Below the pieces are notes generated by a model. That model was not told the origin of the DNA, ran no database searches, and saw nothing but the letters and a program-made list of their open reading frames with translations. The position numbers were made by a program, and so were the translations under genes. Positions 24,686 to 33,300 of a DNA stretch of 34,257 nt are shown one piece after another (positions within the stretch are counted from its first letter, which is position 1; every line of letters begins with the position of its first letter). The DNA is from Candidatus Trichofilum aggregatum (GTDB lineage: Bacteria; Chloroflexota; Anaerolineae; Promineifilales; Promineifilaceae): the NCBI GenBank assembly GCA_016716885.1, contig JADJUV010000164.1, positions 1 to 34,257 of the forward strand, written 5' to 3'.

Positions 24686-25904
24686 AAATTATACCCAACA
24701 AACTCTCCCCAAGGCCGAGGCTGGCGGTGAGGATGTCTAGCAGGAAGAAGAAGGGCAGAATGATGAGGCGAAACCAGTACGCGGCCGCGCTTTTTTCTAG
24801 CCAGAGCGCGGTGATGATTTGCATGAGAGGGGTGAGTAGGGTCAAGCTGATAACGTGGTGCGTGGTGCGTGGTGCGTGGGTTGGTCGCCTGTGTTGGATC
24901 AGCCAGCCCAGCATCACGACAGCCAACGCCAGCCGATCCAGATAACCCGTGGCAAACAAAAACAACTCCAGCCGCGCCAACAACCCTGAGACCTGCAACC
25001 TGCCACCTGCAACTTGCCCCCCTCCACGCGCAACGCGAAACTCCGAACTCGAAACCTCCCCAAACCCCCTCGCCCAGCGGCGGTGTTGGGCCACATAACC
25101 GGCCAACGTTTCCGGGGCCGCCGTTGTACTGATAGCCTGGGGCCGGTAACGGGTCTGCCAGCCAGCCCGGGCCAGGCGCACCGTCAGGTCGCTGTCTTCC
25201 AGGGTTGCGCCGGGCCGGAAACCGCCCACCGCGTCTAGAGCAGTGAGCCGATAGGCACAGTTGGAGCCGAGCAGGGGCGGGTACAGGTGTAGGCTGTCTT
25301 TGGCCTGGCAGGTGATATGCTGATGAACCAGGTTTTCATAGGTGGCGTAGGTCGCGGCCGCGCTCTTCAACCCATTGCTGACCACCCGCCGCCCGGTCAC
25401 ACCCCCCACCCGCTCATCGGTGAAACCGGCGAGGAGATGGCGCAGAGAATCGGGTTGCGGCCGCTCATCGGCATCATATACCACCAGAAAAGGGTTGTGC
25501 GGATGGCGGCGAATCGCTTCATTGAGCGCGGCCGCTTTACCCACATTGGCGGGCAGGCGCAGGTAGGCCCAGTGAGGCATGGACGAGGCGAAGGTCTGGG
25601 CGACGCGGCCGCAGTCATCCGTTGAGCCATCATCTACCAATAAGACGGACTGAAGCGCTGGCGGGTAATCAAGTTGTTGGATATGCCGTAGGCAGGTGGG
25701 TAAGGCTTGCCGTTCGTTAAAAAAGGGCACCACAATGAGAACAGCCAGACGAGTGTCGCATTCAAGGAAGGCCCGATTGCCCCCGTCGATCTCCTGGTAG
25801 ACATTGTTCCTTTGTTTGTGACCCAGCGCTACAAACAAAAATAACCAACGCCGCCAGGTAAACAGGGCCAGAATGAGTTGGGCCAGATAGGTGAGAATAA
25901 CCAA
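24645..25904 (-). CDS. Family 2 glycosyltransferase, processive type
   Basis: 419 residues. It has an N-terminal membrane helix (ILTYLAQLILALFTW). The GT-A motifs are LIVVPFFNERQALPTCLRHI, SVLLVDDGSTDDCG, LVVYDADERPQPDSL and GATLEDSDLTVRLARAGW, with the processive motif QHRRWARGFG near residue 275. Two or three C-terminal helices follow. The pattern D, D, D, QxxRW is that of polysaccharide synthases such as PgaC. Two repeat-derived inserts sit in the protein: about residues 281-310 (SSSEFRVARGGGQVAGGRL) between QxxRW and the next helix, and about 338-350 (HRRPTHAPRTTHH). The 3' end also runs into a repeat. It heads the minus-strand row and probably makes or extends a glycan with the neighbouring oxidoreductase. 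Confidence 0.85.
   Translation of the reverse strand: MVILTYLAQLILALFTWRRWLFLFVALGHKQRNNVYQEIDGGNRAFLECDTRLAVLIVVPFFNERQALPTCLRHIQQLDYPPALQSVLLVDDGSTDDCGRVAQTFASSMPHWAYLRLPANVGKAAALNEAIRRHPHNPFLVVYDADERPQPDSLRHLLAGFTDERVGGVTGRRVVSNGLKSAAATYATYENLVHQHITCQAKDSLHLYPPLLGSNCAYRLTALDAVGGFRPGATLEDSDLTVRLARAGWQTRYRPQAISTTAAPETLAGYVAQHRRWARGFGEVSSSEFRVARGGGQVAGGRLQVSGLLARLELFLFATGYLDRLALAVVMLGWLIQHRRPTHAPRTTHHVISLTLLTPLMQIITALWLEKSAAAYWFRLIILPFFFLLDILTASLGLGESLLGIIWGRRGRDWRLERD
24854..24880. repeat. GTGGTGC tandem repeat inside the glycosyltransferase gene
   Basis: Three tandem CGTGGTG units in frame, encoding the Thr/His/Arg-rich PTHAPRTTHH insert. The same unit makes the hairpin at 13170-13205. Confidence 0.7.
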
Positions 25905-25948
25905 ATTGGATCAACCTTTCCCTAACCTGGATAAACCAGAAAATTTAT

Positions 25949-26013
25949 CCGCAGATTAACGCCGATTTTCGCTGATTAAAGAATCTGCGTTAATCCCAAA
26001 ATCTGCGGTTAAA
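25949..26013. repeat. Dispersed dyad repeat, copy 2
   Basis: It matches 9072-9137 with a single missing base. The degenerate flanks also match, including CCCTAACCTGGA at 25919-25930. Confidence 0.75.
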
Positions 26014-26067
26014 CTTCTTGCCATCTGGGCAAAAAGTTGACTTGTAAAGCACGAACCTGAACAAGCC

Positions 26068-26192
26068 AGAACCAAAAAGAAGGAACACAGAGGACACAGA
26101 GAAGACACAGAGCTACACGGAGTTTTAAGAAAAGCCGGGATTTTCTCTGTGAATCTCTGTGTCTTCACCTCTGTGTTCTCTGTGTAACTGTT
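26068..26192. repeat. ACACAGAG imperfect inverted repeat
   Basis: AACACAGAGGACACAGAG units on the left are mirrored by CTCTGTGTCTTC and CTCTGTGTTCTCTGTGT on the right. They form a long imperfect hairpin between the DUF2461 gene end and the dyad repeat. No gene is visible here (25905-26251). Confidence 0.65.
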
Positions 26193-26251
26193 TTCTTGCT
26201 ATCTGTACAAGAAATGAACTTGCAGGGTAAGACAGATATATTCTCCCTGGT

Positions 26252-26938
26252 TTAGGCTTCGAGTCGCATCAGCCAATACCAAACGGGAGCCATTCGTTCA
26301 AAATGGGCCATACAGGTTGGCACAAGATCAGTTGATTGCACAACGGCGGGAGCAAGACCGGGTCGGGGAGAGACAGCTAAACCGGCATAACGTAGCAGAT
26401 CCGCCTGAGGGTGATCGGCGGGGAAACCAGCTGGTACACGCTTAAACTGTTCACCCATGACTGTATATTGCCCCTGACTTTGTAAGGTTGCCAGGATATG
26501 GGCTAATTCAGGGCCAGATGTCGCGGCCGCGTGACGGTATTTTTCGAGCATCTCCTTGGGAAAACCAAACAGCCCCGCCATTAACCCCATACCATCCGCA
26601 CTTAGCCGAAACCCAAAAGCGGGGTGCTCCGTCTTCTTGCCCCGTCCATGCCAGAAAAGGCCATTGACATGTGTGTTATAAGGCGATTTATCCTGACTAA
26701 AACGGACATCACGGTAAATTCGAGTCAATGTACCACGGCCATCCGTACGCGTGTCGTACTGAATATCTGGAACTACCCGGGCTAACTGCTGCCCTAGTTC
26801 CGTCACGAAAGCCAGGGCCGGTTCCAGCAAATCAGTTTGGTAACGCTGTTTGTTGGCCTCAAACCAGGCTTTGTTATTGTTGCTTTCTAGCTCAACCAAA
26901 AAAGCCAGCCCTTCAGCCGGGAACCCATTAAAGCTCAT
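26252..26938 (-). CDS. DUF2461 family protein
   Basis: About 228 residues, the usual length. Signatures are FPAEGLAFLVELESNNNKAWFEANKQRYQTDLLEPALAFVTELG near the N-terminus, then LTRIYRDVRFSQDKSPYNTHVNGLFW and AFGFRLSADGMGLMAGLFGFPKEMLEKYR. The function of the family is not established. I chose the ATG at 26938 (MSFNGFPAEG), which has GGAG nine bases upstream; the frame from 27055 overlaps the gene before it. It follows the TfoX-like gene by 16 bases, so the two are probably one operon. Confidence 0.9.
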   Translation of the reverse strand: MSFNGFPAEGLAFLVELESNNNKAWFEANKQRYQTDLLEPALAFVTELGQQLARVVPDIQYDTRTDGRGTLTRIYRDVRFSQDKSPYNTHVNGLFWHGRGKKTEHPAFGFRLSADGMGLMAGLFGFPKEMLEKYRHAAATSGPELAHILATLQSQGQYTVMGEQFKRVPAGFPADHPQADLLRYAGLAVSPRPGLAPAVVQSTDLVPTCMAHFERMAPVWYWLMRLEA

Positions 26939-26954
26939 GCTGTCATCTCCGGGT

Positions 26955-27305
26955 TTATTTTTTCTTCTTTTTCTCTTGCTTCGGGGGCAATATTTGCACA
27001 AAACGGGCACACAATTGCACCCATTCTTCCAGGTCTTTATCGTCAGCCAGGCCATCTGGCTCCACGTAAATATACCCTTTCATGGGTTTACCCGTGAAAT
27101 CCATTGGCCGCACATGGGGTTTGGCAAGAGCCATCGCCTGATTATCTGGCCCCACCCGTGCCATCAGCTCATCATTGGTGACGCCTACAAACATGTAATC
27201 GTTTTGCATGAAGGCGATACCGCCAAACATCTTCTTTTCAGAAATGTTATGCTCATCCACCAAAAGCGTTCGAATGCGTTCCGCCAGCCCTTCATCATAA
27301 GCCAT
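26955..27305 (-). CDS. TfoX N-terminal domain protein
   Basis: 116 residues, consisting only of the TfoX/Sxy N-terminal domain: MAYDEGLAERIRTLLVDEHNISEKKMFGGIAFMQNDYMFVGVTNDELMARVG and the GKPMKGYIYVEPDGL segment. A Lys-rich tail (PPKQEKKKKK) follows. In gamma-proteobacteria TfoX helps turn on competence genes. Stand-alone N-terminal domains are widespread and of unknown role. The KKMFGG motif is conserved. Confidence 0.9.
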   Translation of the reverse strand: MAYDEGLAERIRTLLVDEHNISEKKMFGGIAFMQNDYMFVGVTNDELMARVGPDNQAMALAKPHVRPMDFTGKPMKGYIYVEPDGLADDKDLEEWVQLCARFVQILPPKQEKKKKK

Positions 27306-27442
27306 GATTCACACTCCTGCGAAAATAAGTTTTGAGTTTCGAGTCACAAGTTCCTGGCATTTCATCCATCCCTTCGACAAGTTCATCTGTCTGAAAATTT
27401 TCATCCCACTTGGTGAGCGCCCCGCTCCTGGGGAACTCCTGC

Positions 27443-28015
27443 TCAATTATTTAATTCTCGTTCCTTAACTTTCCAAACAGTGGCGTACTTTTTGCGGTAC
27501 TTGGTATCCTCTTCCGTGGCGATGAGGGCCAACGCCCTATCCCGTATGGTCTCATCTTTGATGGCCTCATACAGATTTTTGAGTCCCTGGATGATGTCAT
27601 AACGGATCAACGTGCCGTTCTTTTCGTTGTGGCATTCGTGAAAACGATGGCTCAACCCTTCAACTACGAGATGCTGTTGGGGCGGGCCAACGGCTCCTAC
27701 CTTCCATACTGCTTGTAGACAATGTCGGGCCGTCACAAAGCGTTCATCCTTCGTCACCGCGAGAAGGGCCGCAAAATCCTTGAGCATCCGGTTTTCCGGG
27801 TCGCTCTTGGCCAGGTTACACAAAACCTGGGCCGCAATCGCCCGGCGGTGGTTGTCCTTGTGTTTCAAGTCAGCCATCAACTCATCCCAGACCGTGTACG
27901 CCCATTCAACCGGTTTATCCGTTAGCTCGATAACCGCGTAAAAAGCCTGGTTTTGTAATTCTCTATTGTCATCAGCCTGTAGGTTATTCAGGTGTGTCTG
28001 GGTAATAGTGTCCAT
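27443..28015 (-). CDS. HEAT-repeat-like helical protein
   Basis: About 190 residues, almost all helical. Repeated patterns such as ELQNQAFYAVIELTDKPVEWAYTVWDELMADLKHKDNHRRAIAAQVLCNLAKSD and RFVTARHCLQAVWKVG fit HEAT or ARM repeats. It is probably a protein-binding scaffold. I chose the ATG at 28015 (MDTITQTHLNN). The frame to 28201 overlaps the upstream gene and is poor protein sequence. It follows the possible nuclease gene by 58 bases in the same direction. Confidence 0.65.
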   Translation of the reverse strand: MDTITQTHLNNLQADDNRELQNQAFYAVIELTDKPVEWAYTVWDELMADLKHKDNHRRAIAAQVLCNLAKSDPENRMLKDFAALLAVTKDERFVTARHCLQAVWKVGAVGPPQQHLVVEGLSHRFHECHNEKNGTLIRYDIIQGLKNLYEAIKDETIRDRALALIATEEDTKYRKKYATVWKVKERELNN

Positions 28016-28073
28016 CGTTCTGTCCTTTGGGGAAGGCGTCGCAAGTAAGTTCCGAACTATGGGCAAGGTTGAA

Positions 28074-28838
28074 TTATACCGCATGGCTCCGGTAAAGGGC
28101 CGTCCGCACCTTGCCCGGCAAGGGCTGCTTCGCCTGTGGATTGACCCAGACAATGGTTGGTTCATTGGCTGACAACTGCGGGCCACGCACAAGAATTTCA
28201 CTTAACCGCTGATAATGGTGGAAGAAATCGGAACGATTACGAAACCCATACCTCTGGAAAAACGGGGGGTCCTGGCGTTCTACACGTTGTAGCAGATGGA
28301 GCATGGCGGTACGGAGATCCGTGGGCGTCAGATACAGCGCCTCAACCCCTACAAGCAGAACATTACTGCGCTGGGGCAGTAATTGGCCCAGTTTACTGCA
28401 AACCGTATCAGCCAGCCGTTCGCCTAGAATGGAATTAGCGGTGGGCGTGACTCCCGTTTGTTCCGTGACGTCCGTGGGGGTGTTCTTGGGGTCGGTGCGC
28501 AGCCGGGTTACTTCAACCATAAAGGTGAGGCTGGTGGTATAGGTGACAGAAAAATCAGGTCGGCGTGATTGTCCCGACGGCTGAGGTTCATATACCAGGC
28601 TCAGCGGGCGTTCCTGAAGGAGCAAATAAGCGGTTTCCAACTCCAGTCGCAGATCAAGGAGCGTTTCCTGATCCTGCGCCGTGCGTAGTTTTTTGCGGAT
28701 TTTATCGCGGAAGGTGGTGACGAAGGTGGTGAAGCGGCGCGAGGATGTCAGCCATGTGGTCATGGGCTGAGTGAGAAGATGCGGCCGCGCCTCAAAAAGG
28801 TAGGTCAGTAATTCATCAATTAGCATCGTTGTGCTCAT
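28074..28838 (-). CDS. Unrecognised protein, possible PD-(D/E)XK-like fold
   Basis: About 254 residues with no family I can name. A helical N-terminus (residues 1-75) is followed by SLVYEPQPSGQSRRPDFSVTY and FMVEVTRLR. This spacing, Pro-Asp then a strand ending Glu-x-Thr, resembles a PD-(D/E)XK nuclease core with Lys replaced (Asp95, Glu109, Thr111). Then come a helix (LADTVCSKLGQLLPQ) and a strand (NVLLVGVEALYL), as expected for that fold. It may be inactive or use another base. The start at 28838 (MSTTMLIDELLTYLFEA) is preferred to 28877. Confidence 0.5.
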   Translation of the reverse strand: MSTTMLIDELLTYLFEARPHLLTQPMTTWLTSSRRFTTFVTTFRDKIRKKLRTAQDQETLLDLRLELETAYLLLQERPLSLVYEPQPSGQSRRPDFSVTYTTSLTFMVEVTRLRTDPKNTPTDVTEQTGVTPTANSILGERLADTVCSKLGQLLPQRSNVLLVGVEALYLTPTDLRTAMLHLLQRVERQDPPFFQRYGFRNRSDFFHHYQRLSEILVRGPQLSANEPTIVWVNPQAKQPLPGKVRTALYRSHAV

Positions 28839-28972
28839 GCCGGAACATCGGGCAAGAGTGTAACACACGATGCTCATGCGTTTCCATATTTAATTGAGGG
28901 GTAGGTGGGGGGAACGCGGCCGCACTTCTATTTGTCTCAAACAAAAGCTTGTTTGACCGCTACGGTTTCTTT

Positions 28973-29547
28973 CTACTTGAATAAATCTCTGAGAAACTTG
29001 AACCATTTCAAAACACGCGCTAACACAACAAAAATGATCAAGCCAATGACAACGACCCAAGAAAGGGATTATTTGGATGATTTGACGCCCAGACTGCTAA
29101 TGACAAGGGAATGAGTGAAATCACCAAAACAATTGTTATAGTTGCCCCAAGACGCACAAATCTTTTTTAATAACTTCTCTAGCTTATTCTGTTCTCCAAA
29201 GTCACCATCTGATTCGTTACTAACAATGGGGTTGATTGGTGAAAGGGTGTTCTGTTCTCGGCGTTGAAGTTTACGAAGTTGCGGATCTGCTCCCAACCCA
29301 TAACCAATTAACGCCAACGCGAGTATGGGAAAAGCAAATGAATCGTTGATGATGCGATAATCTCCATAATGAACAGCCCCGCAAAAACAACCCCCAACAC
29401 AATGGCTAACACTCTCATTTCTCGCGTGGCTGGTCCTGTGAACAATGCACCTTTTTGGGTGGCACGTTTATCCATTTTGTGAATCAGCCAAAACGGCACA
29501 GCGATGAAAATGATAACGAGAAGAATGGATTGAAGTAAATCTGTCAT
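28973..29547 (-). pseudogene. Small membrane protein, broken by a frameshift and a nonsense codon
   Basis: The first frame begins MTDLLQSILLVIIFIAVPFWLIHKMDKRA and has two membrane helices. After about 29335 it continues one frame over as SFAFPILALALIGYGLG, then a polar loop, to a TAA at 29069. In the same frame beyond the TAA, 31 codons encode another clear helix (SLSWVVVIGLIIFVVLARVL) ending KFLRDLFK and a stop at 28973. So an original protein of about 190 residues has lost its frame and gained a stop. The family is not recognised. Confidence 0.45.
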
Positions 29548-29653
29548 CCTGATTACTCCCAGGCAAATACCTTACCAGGCATTGACATTGTTTGTCATAT
29601 TTGAATGGAGCGGTTTCTCACTATATGGTACGTTTCGCGGCCGCGCCACCCAT

Positions 29654-30053
29654 TTATTCAATCCATTGAAAGAGCAGATAGAGAATACTGCCTGAACTGG
29701 AAATGCTCTTAAGCTTCATTGTTGAGCTTGTTGAATTGCATTGGTAGCACAATGGTTGAATGTTTGAAATGACATCTGTTCCGCCAAGAGTTATCGGAAT
29801 GATGTGATCTTTTGTCCAAGTTGTCTGTATCGGCTATCTGGTACCGTTTAGGAATATTGCTCCATTTGCGGTGGCATCGAGGGCATTTTTCATATTGTGC
29901 CAGTTTATCCAACCATTCTCGTTTTGTATGATGACCACCGTTTTGCCGTTTACGAGAAGTATGGCTGCGGTCTACTGCGACGACAGTTTCGGCAATAACG
30001 ATGCATCTTCCCTGATGTGACTGATGTCCAGAACCCGAAGTCAGTCGAGCCAC
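29654..30053 (-). pseudogene. HNH endonuclease, frameshifted
   Basis: The first frame holds the N-terminal zinc-binding half, KREWLDKLAQYEKCPRCHRKW. Near 29825 the reading moves to another frame, which gives TKDHIIPITLGGTDVISNIQPLCYQCNS, a textbook HNH core (D-H, then N, then C-x2-C). A tail runs to the TAA at 29654. HNH proteins nick or cut DNA and occur in mobile elements and defence. The N-terminus before KREW is poorly defined, and more frameshifts may lie there. As written it is inactive. Confidence 0.65.
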
Positions 30054-30389
30054 ATTTTGTACATTGTGTCATATTGCAAGTGACCACATTGATTTAGACG
30101 GCAAAGCTTTCATAACTAGTCAGAAGTTCCACTTGTTCAGTTCTGGAGTCGCTCAACTTTTTTATGTTGCCAGTTTTGTGGCTCACTCTGTTCCATAAAT
30201 AATCTCCACCATACACGGGTAAAATCCGTGTATTAATGGGTAAGAGAAACGTTATTGTCTGTCACTTAATAGGGGTAGGCAAGATGTGAATTTGTTGATT
30301 GGACAAGGCCTCTATTCCTTTGTAGTATTGCGGCCGCAACCCAGTCTCTCAGTCTCTCAGTCTCTCAGTCTCCTCCCCATAGGTACACC
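30054..30389. other. Spacer before the CHAT-STAND gene
   Basis: No gene is visible. It has a perfect 8-bp dyad, ATACACGG at 30211-30218 and CCGTGTAT at 30226-30233, a GCGGCCGC site at 30330 and an AGTCTCTC tandem repeat at 30341-30373 running almost to the start codon. Confidence 0.5.
30341..30373. repeat. AGTCTCTC tandem repeat
   Basis: Four AGTCTCTC-type units directly upstream of the large gene. They occupy the place where a ribosome-binding site would be expected. The same unit occurs near 9890, 21930-21957 and 24640-24670. Confidence 0.75.
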
Positions 30390-33300
30390 ATGAACGTCCT
30401 GGAAATCGTCATCCAACGACCCGCGGCCGCGACGCCCACCCACTTCCCCGTCATCAGCGAGTATAGCCAGGCCGGTAACTTCCTGGCCGTCCGCCGGGAA
30501 GGGGTGTTCGTCCTGGGTGAGGAACACCTGGTGCAACTCCGCGCCCAAGAGAGCAACCCCCTCAACTACGGCACCATTCTCGGCCAGGCCCTCTTCCACG
30601 ACGCCATCCGCGACGCCTTCATGCAAGCCCGCGTGCAGAGTCAGGACAGTTTGCGCCTGCTGCTGGTGATAGAAGATGCCGATTTGCGGCCGCTGCGGTG
30701 GGAACGGCTCTGTGTGCCCGATAGTGCCGGTGAAGAGTGGCATTTGCTGGCCCTGGATCAACGGGTCCTCTACTCCCGTTACCTGCCCAGCCTCACCGAC
30801 CGCCGCTTCCCGCCCATCGGGCGGCGCGATTTGCGTGCCCTGGTGGTTATCGCCAGCCCCGCCGAGGGCAACCGGTTCAGCCTGACCCATTTCGACACCG
30901 AGGAGAACATGGCCGGTCTGCGCACCGCCCTGGCCGAGATTCCCTACGAGGTGTTGGGCAACGTAGCCGAAGCCATTGGCCCGGCCACCCTGGATGAAAT
31001 CTGCGGCCGCCTCACCGAACAGCCCGCCACCATTTTGCACATCGTCGCCCACGGTTGGTTCCGGGCCAGGGATGGCGAAACCCTGCTCTACCTCACCGAC
31101 GCCGACGGACAGGTGCAACCCGTCACCACCACCCAGTTCATCGAACGGCTGGACAATCTCCAGGGGTCGCGGGGGCTGCCGCACCTGACCTTCCTCTCCA
31201 CCTGCGAAAGCGCCGATGCCCGCGCCGAAGCGGTGGGGGCATTAGGTGGGATGGGCCAACGGCTGGTGCGTGATCTGGGCATGCCCGCCGTCGTCGCCAT
31301 GACCCAACGAGTCACGATTGCCACCGCCAACGCCCTGGCGGCCTATTTCTACAACCGCCTGCGCGACCACGGCGAAGTAGACCGCGCCCTGGTTGAGGCC
31401 GGGGCACGCCTATCCACCGCTGGCGACATCACCGTGCCCGCGCTCTATGGCCGCCTGGGTGGTCGCCCCCTGTTCAGTGACACCCTGGAACGGGAGCTAA
31501 CGGACAACGAAATCGCGGCCGGGTTAAAAATGGCCGAAACTGCCCTGCCGGAACGTGCCCCCGCCTGGCAAAAAACATGGACCCAACACGCGGCCGCGAT
31601 CCGTCCCCTGCTCCATAGCGACAGAACCCTGCACAGCCAATCCGCCCGCAGCGAATGGGATCAGGCGATGGCCGAGATCAACGCCCTCAGTGAAGAGATA
31701 TTTGATCGCAACTTCCGCGCCCTGGGACTGGGGCAACCGCTTCCCCCTTACGACAGCCGCCCGCCGTTCCGGGGCCTCTACCCATTTCGCGAGGACGACC
31801 ACGAATTTTTCTTTGGCCGGGAAACCCTGGTGCAACGGCTGGCCGAGAAACTCAGCCGCCACAACTTCCTTTCCGTGTTGGGGCCATCCGGTAGCGGCAA
31901 ATCATCCGTCGTTTTGGCCGGTCTGATTCCCTATTTGCAGAACCAGACCCCTGGCCTGGGCGTCGTCTATCTGACCCCCGGCAGTGACCCCCTGCCCCGC
32001 TTACAAAATGGGCTGGCACAAGCCAGCGCGGCCGCGTCCGTCGTCGTCATTGACCAGTTTGAGGAACTGTTCACCCTCACCCTCTCTCAGGAAAAACGAG
32101 AGGAATTTATCGCCGCTGTCCTGCAAATGGCCGAAGATGAGCCGGTCATCATCACCATGCGGGCCGACTTTTGGGGCGAATGTGCCCCCTACGCCAATCT
32201 ACGCGAGGCGATGCAGGCCCACCAGGAACTCATCGGCCCCATGAGCCTGGCCGAACTGCGCGGGGCGATGGAGCAACAGGCGGGCAAAGTCGGTTTGCGC
32301 TTCGAGGCCGATTTGAGCCAGACGATTCTGGACGATGTGCGGGGTGAACCGGGGGCGATGCCCCTGTTGCAACACGCCCTGCTAGAACTATGGCAACAAC
32401 GGCGCGGCCGCTGGCTCCGCACCGCCGCCTATCGGGCCATCGGCGGGGTGCAAAAAGCCATCGCCGAAACCGCCGAAAAGATTTACCAGCAGGCCACCGA
32501 CAACGAACGGGAGCGCATCCAGGATATTTTCATCCGGCTGACCCGGGTGGATGACGAGGGCAGTAGTGAACACCGGGACACCCGGCAGCGAGTTCGGTTT
32601 GCCGAACTACTCACCAGTGGCACAGACACGGCCCAGATGCGCGATCTGGTGCAACGACTGGCAACCGTGCGCCTCATTGTCACCAGCGTCAACGATGTCA
32701 CCGGGCAGGAAGAGCTGGAAGTGGCCCACGAAGCCCTCATCCGTTATTGGCCGCGCCTGCAAACCTGGCTGGACGAAAACCGGGATTTGCTCCGCTTGCG
32801 CGGCGGCGTGCGCCAGGCGGCGCAAGAATGGCAGGTCGCCTCGGCTGAGGAGAAAACCCACCTGCTCATTCACCGGGGCAGTCGGTTGGAAGAGATCGAG
32901 GGGCTGTTGGTGCAGGGGCGTCTGCGGCTGAACGAGCAGGAACAGGCGTACATCTCCGCCTGTATCGCCGGGCGGGAAGCGGAAAAAGCGCGGGAAGAAG
33001 CCCAACGGCAACGGGAACTGGAAGCGGCCCGCCGTCTGGCGGAAGAGGCCGAAGCCCGACAACAGGTACAGGCCAAACTGGTTGTAGAAGCGGAAGCACG
33101 GGTAAAAGAACAAGCGGCCGCGGCCGCGAACCTGCGTAAACGAGCCGTCTGGGTGGCGGCGGTGGGCGTCGTGGCCGTCATTCTAGCCATCGCCGCCGGG
33201 CTGTTTGGCGTACAGTCCAGCCGCAACGCCGCCATCGCCAGCACCCGCTCGGCTGAAGCCGCTCGTGAACGGGATATTGCCTCAACCCAGGAAGCCATCG

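Noticed and set aside
30357..31184. A 275-codon minus-strand frame
   Set aside because: It lies antisense to the CHAT domain of the large plus-strand gene, which has catalytic motifs and a far longer frame. The minus frame has no recognisable motif.
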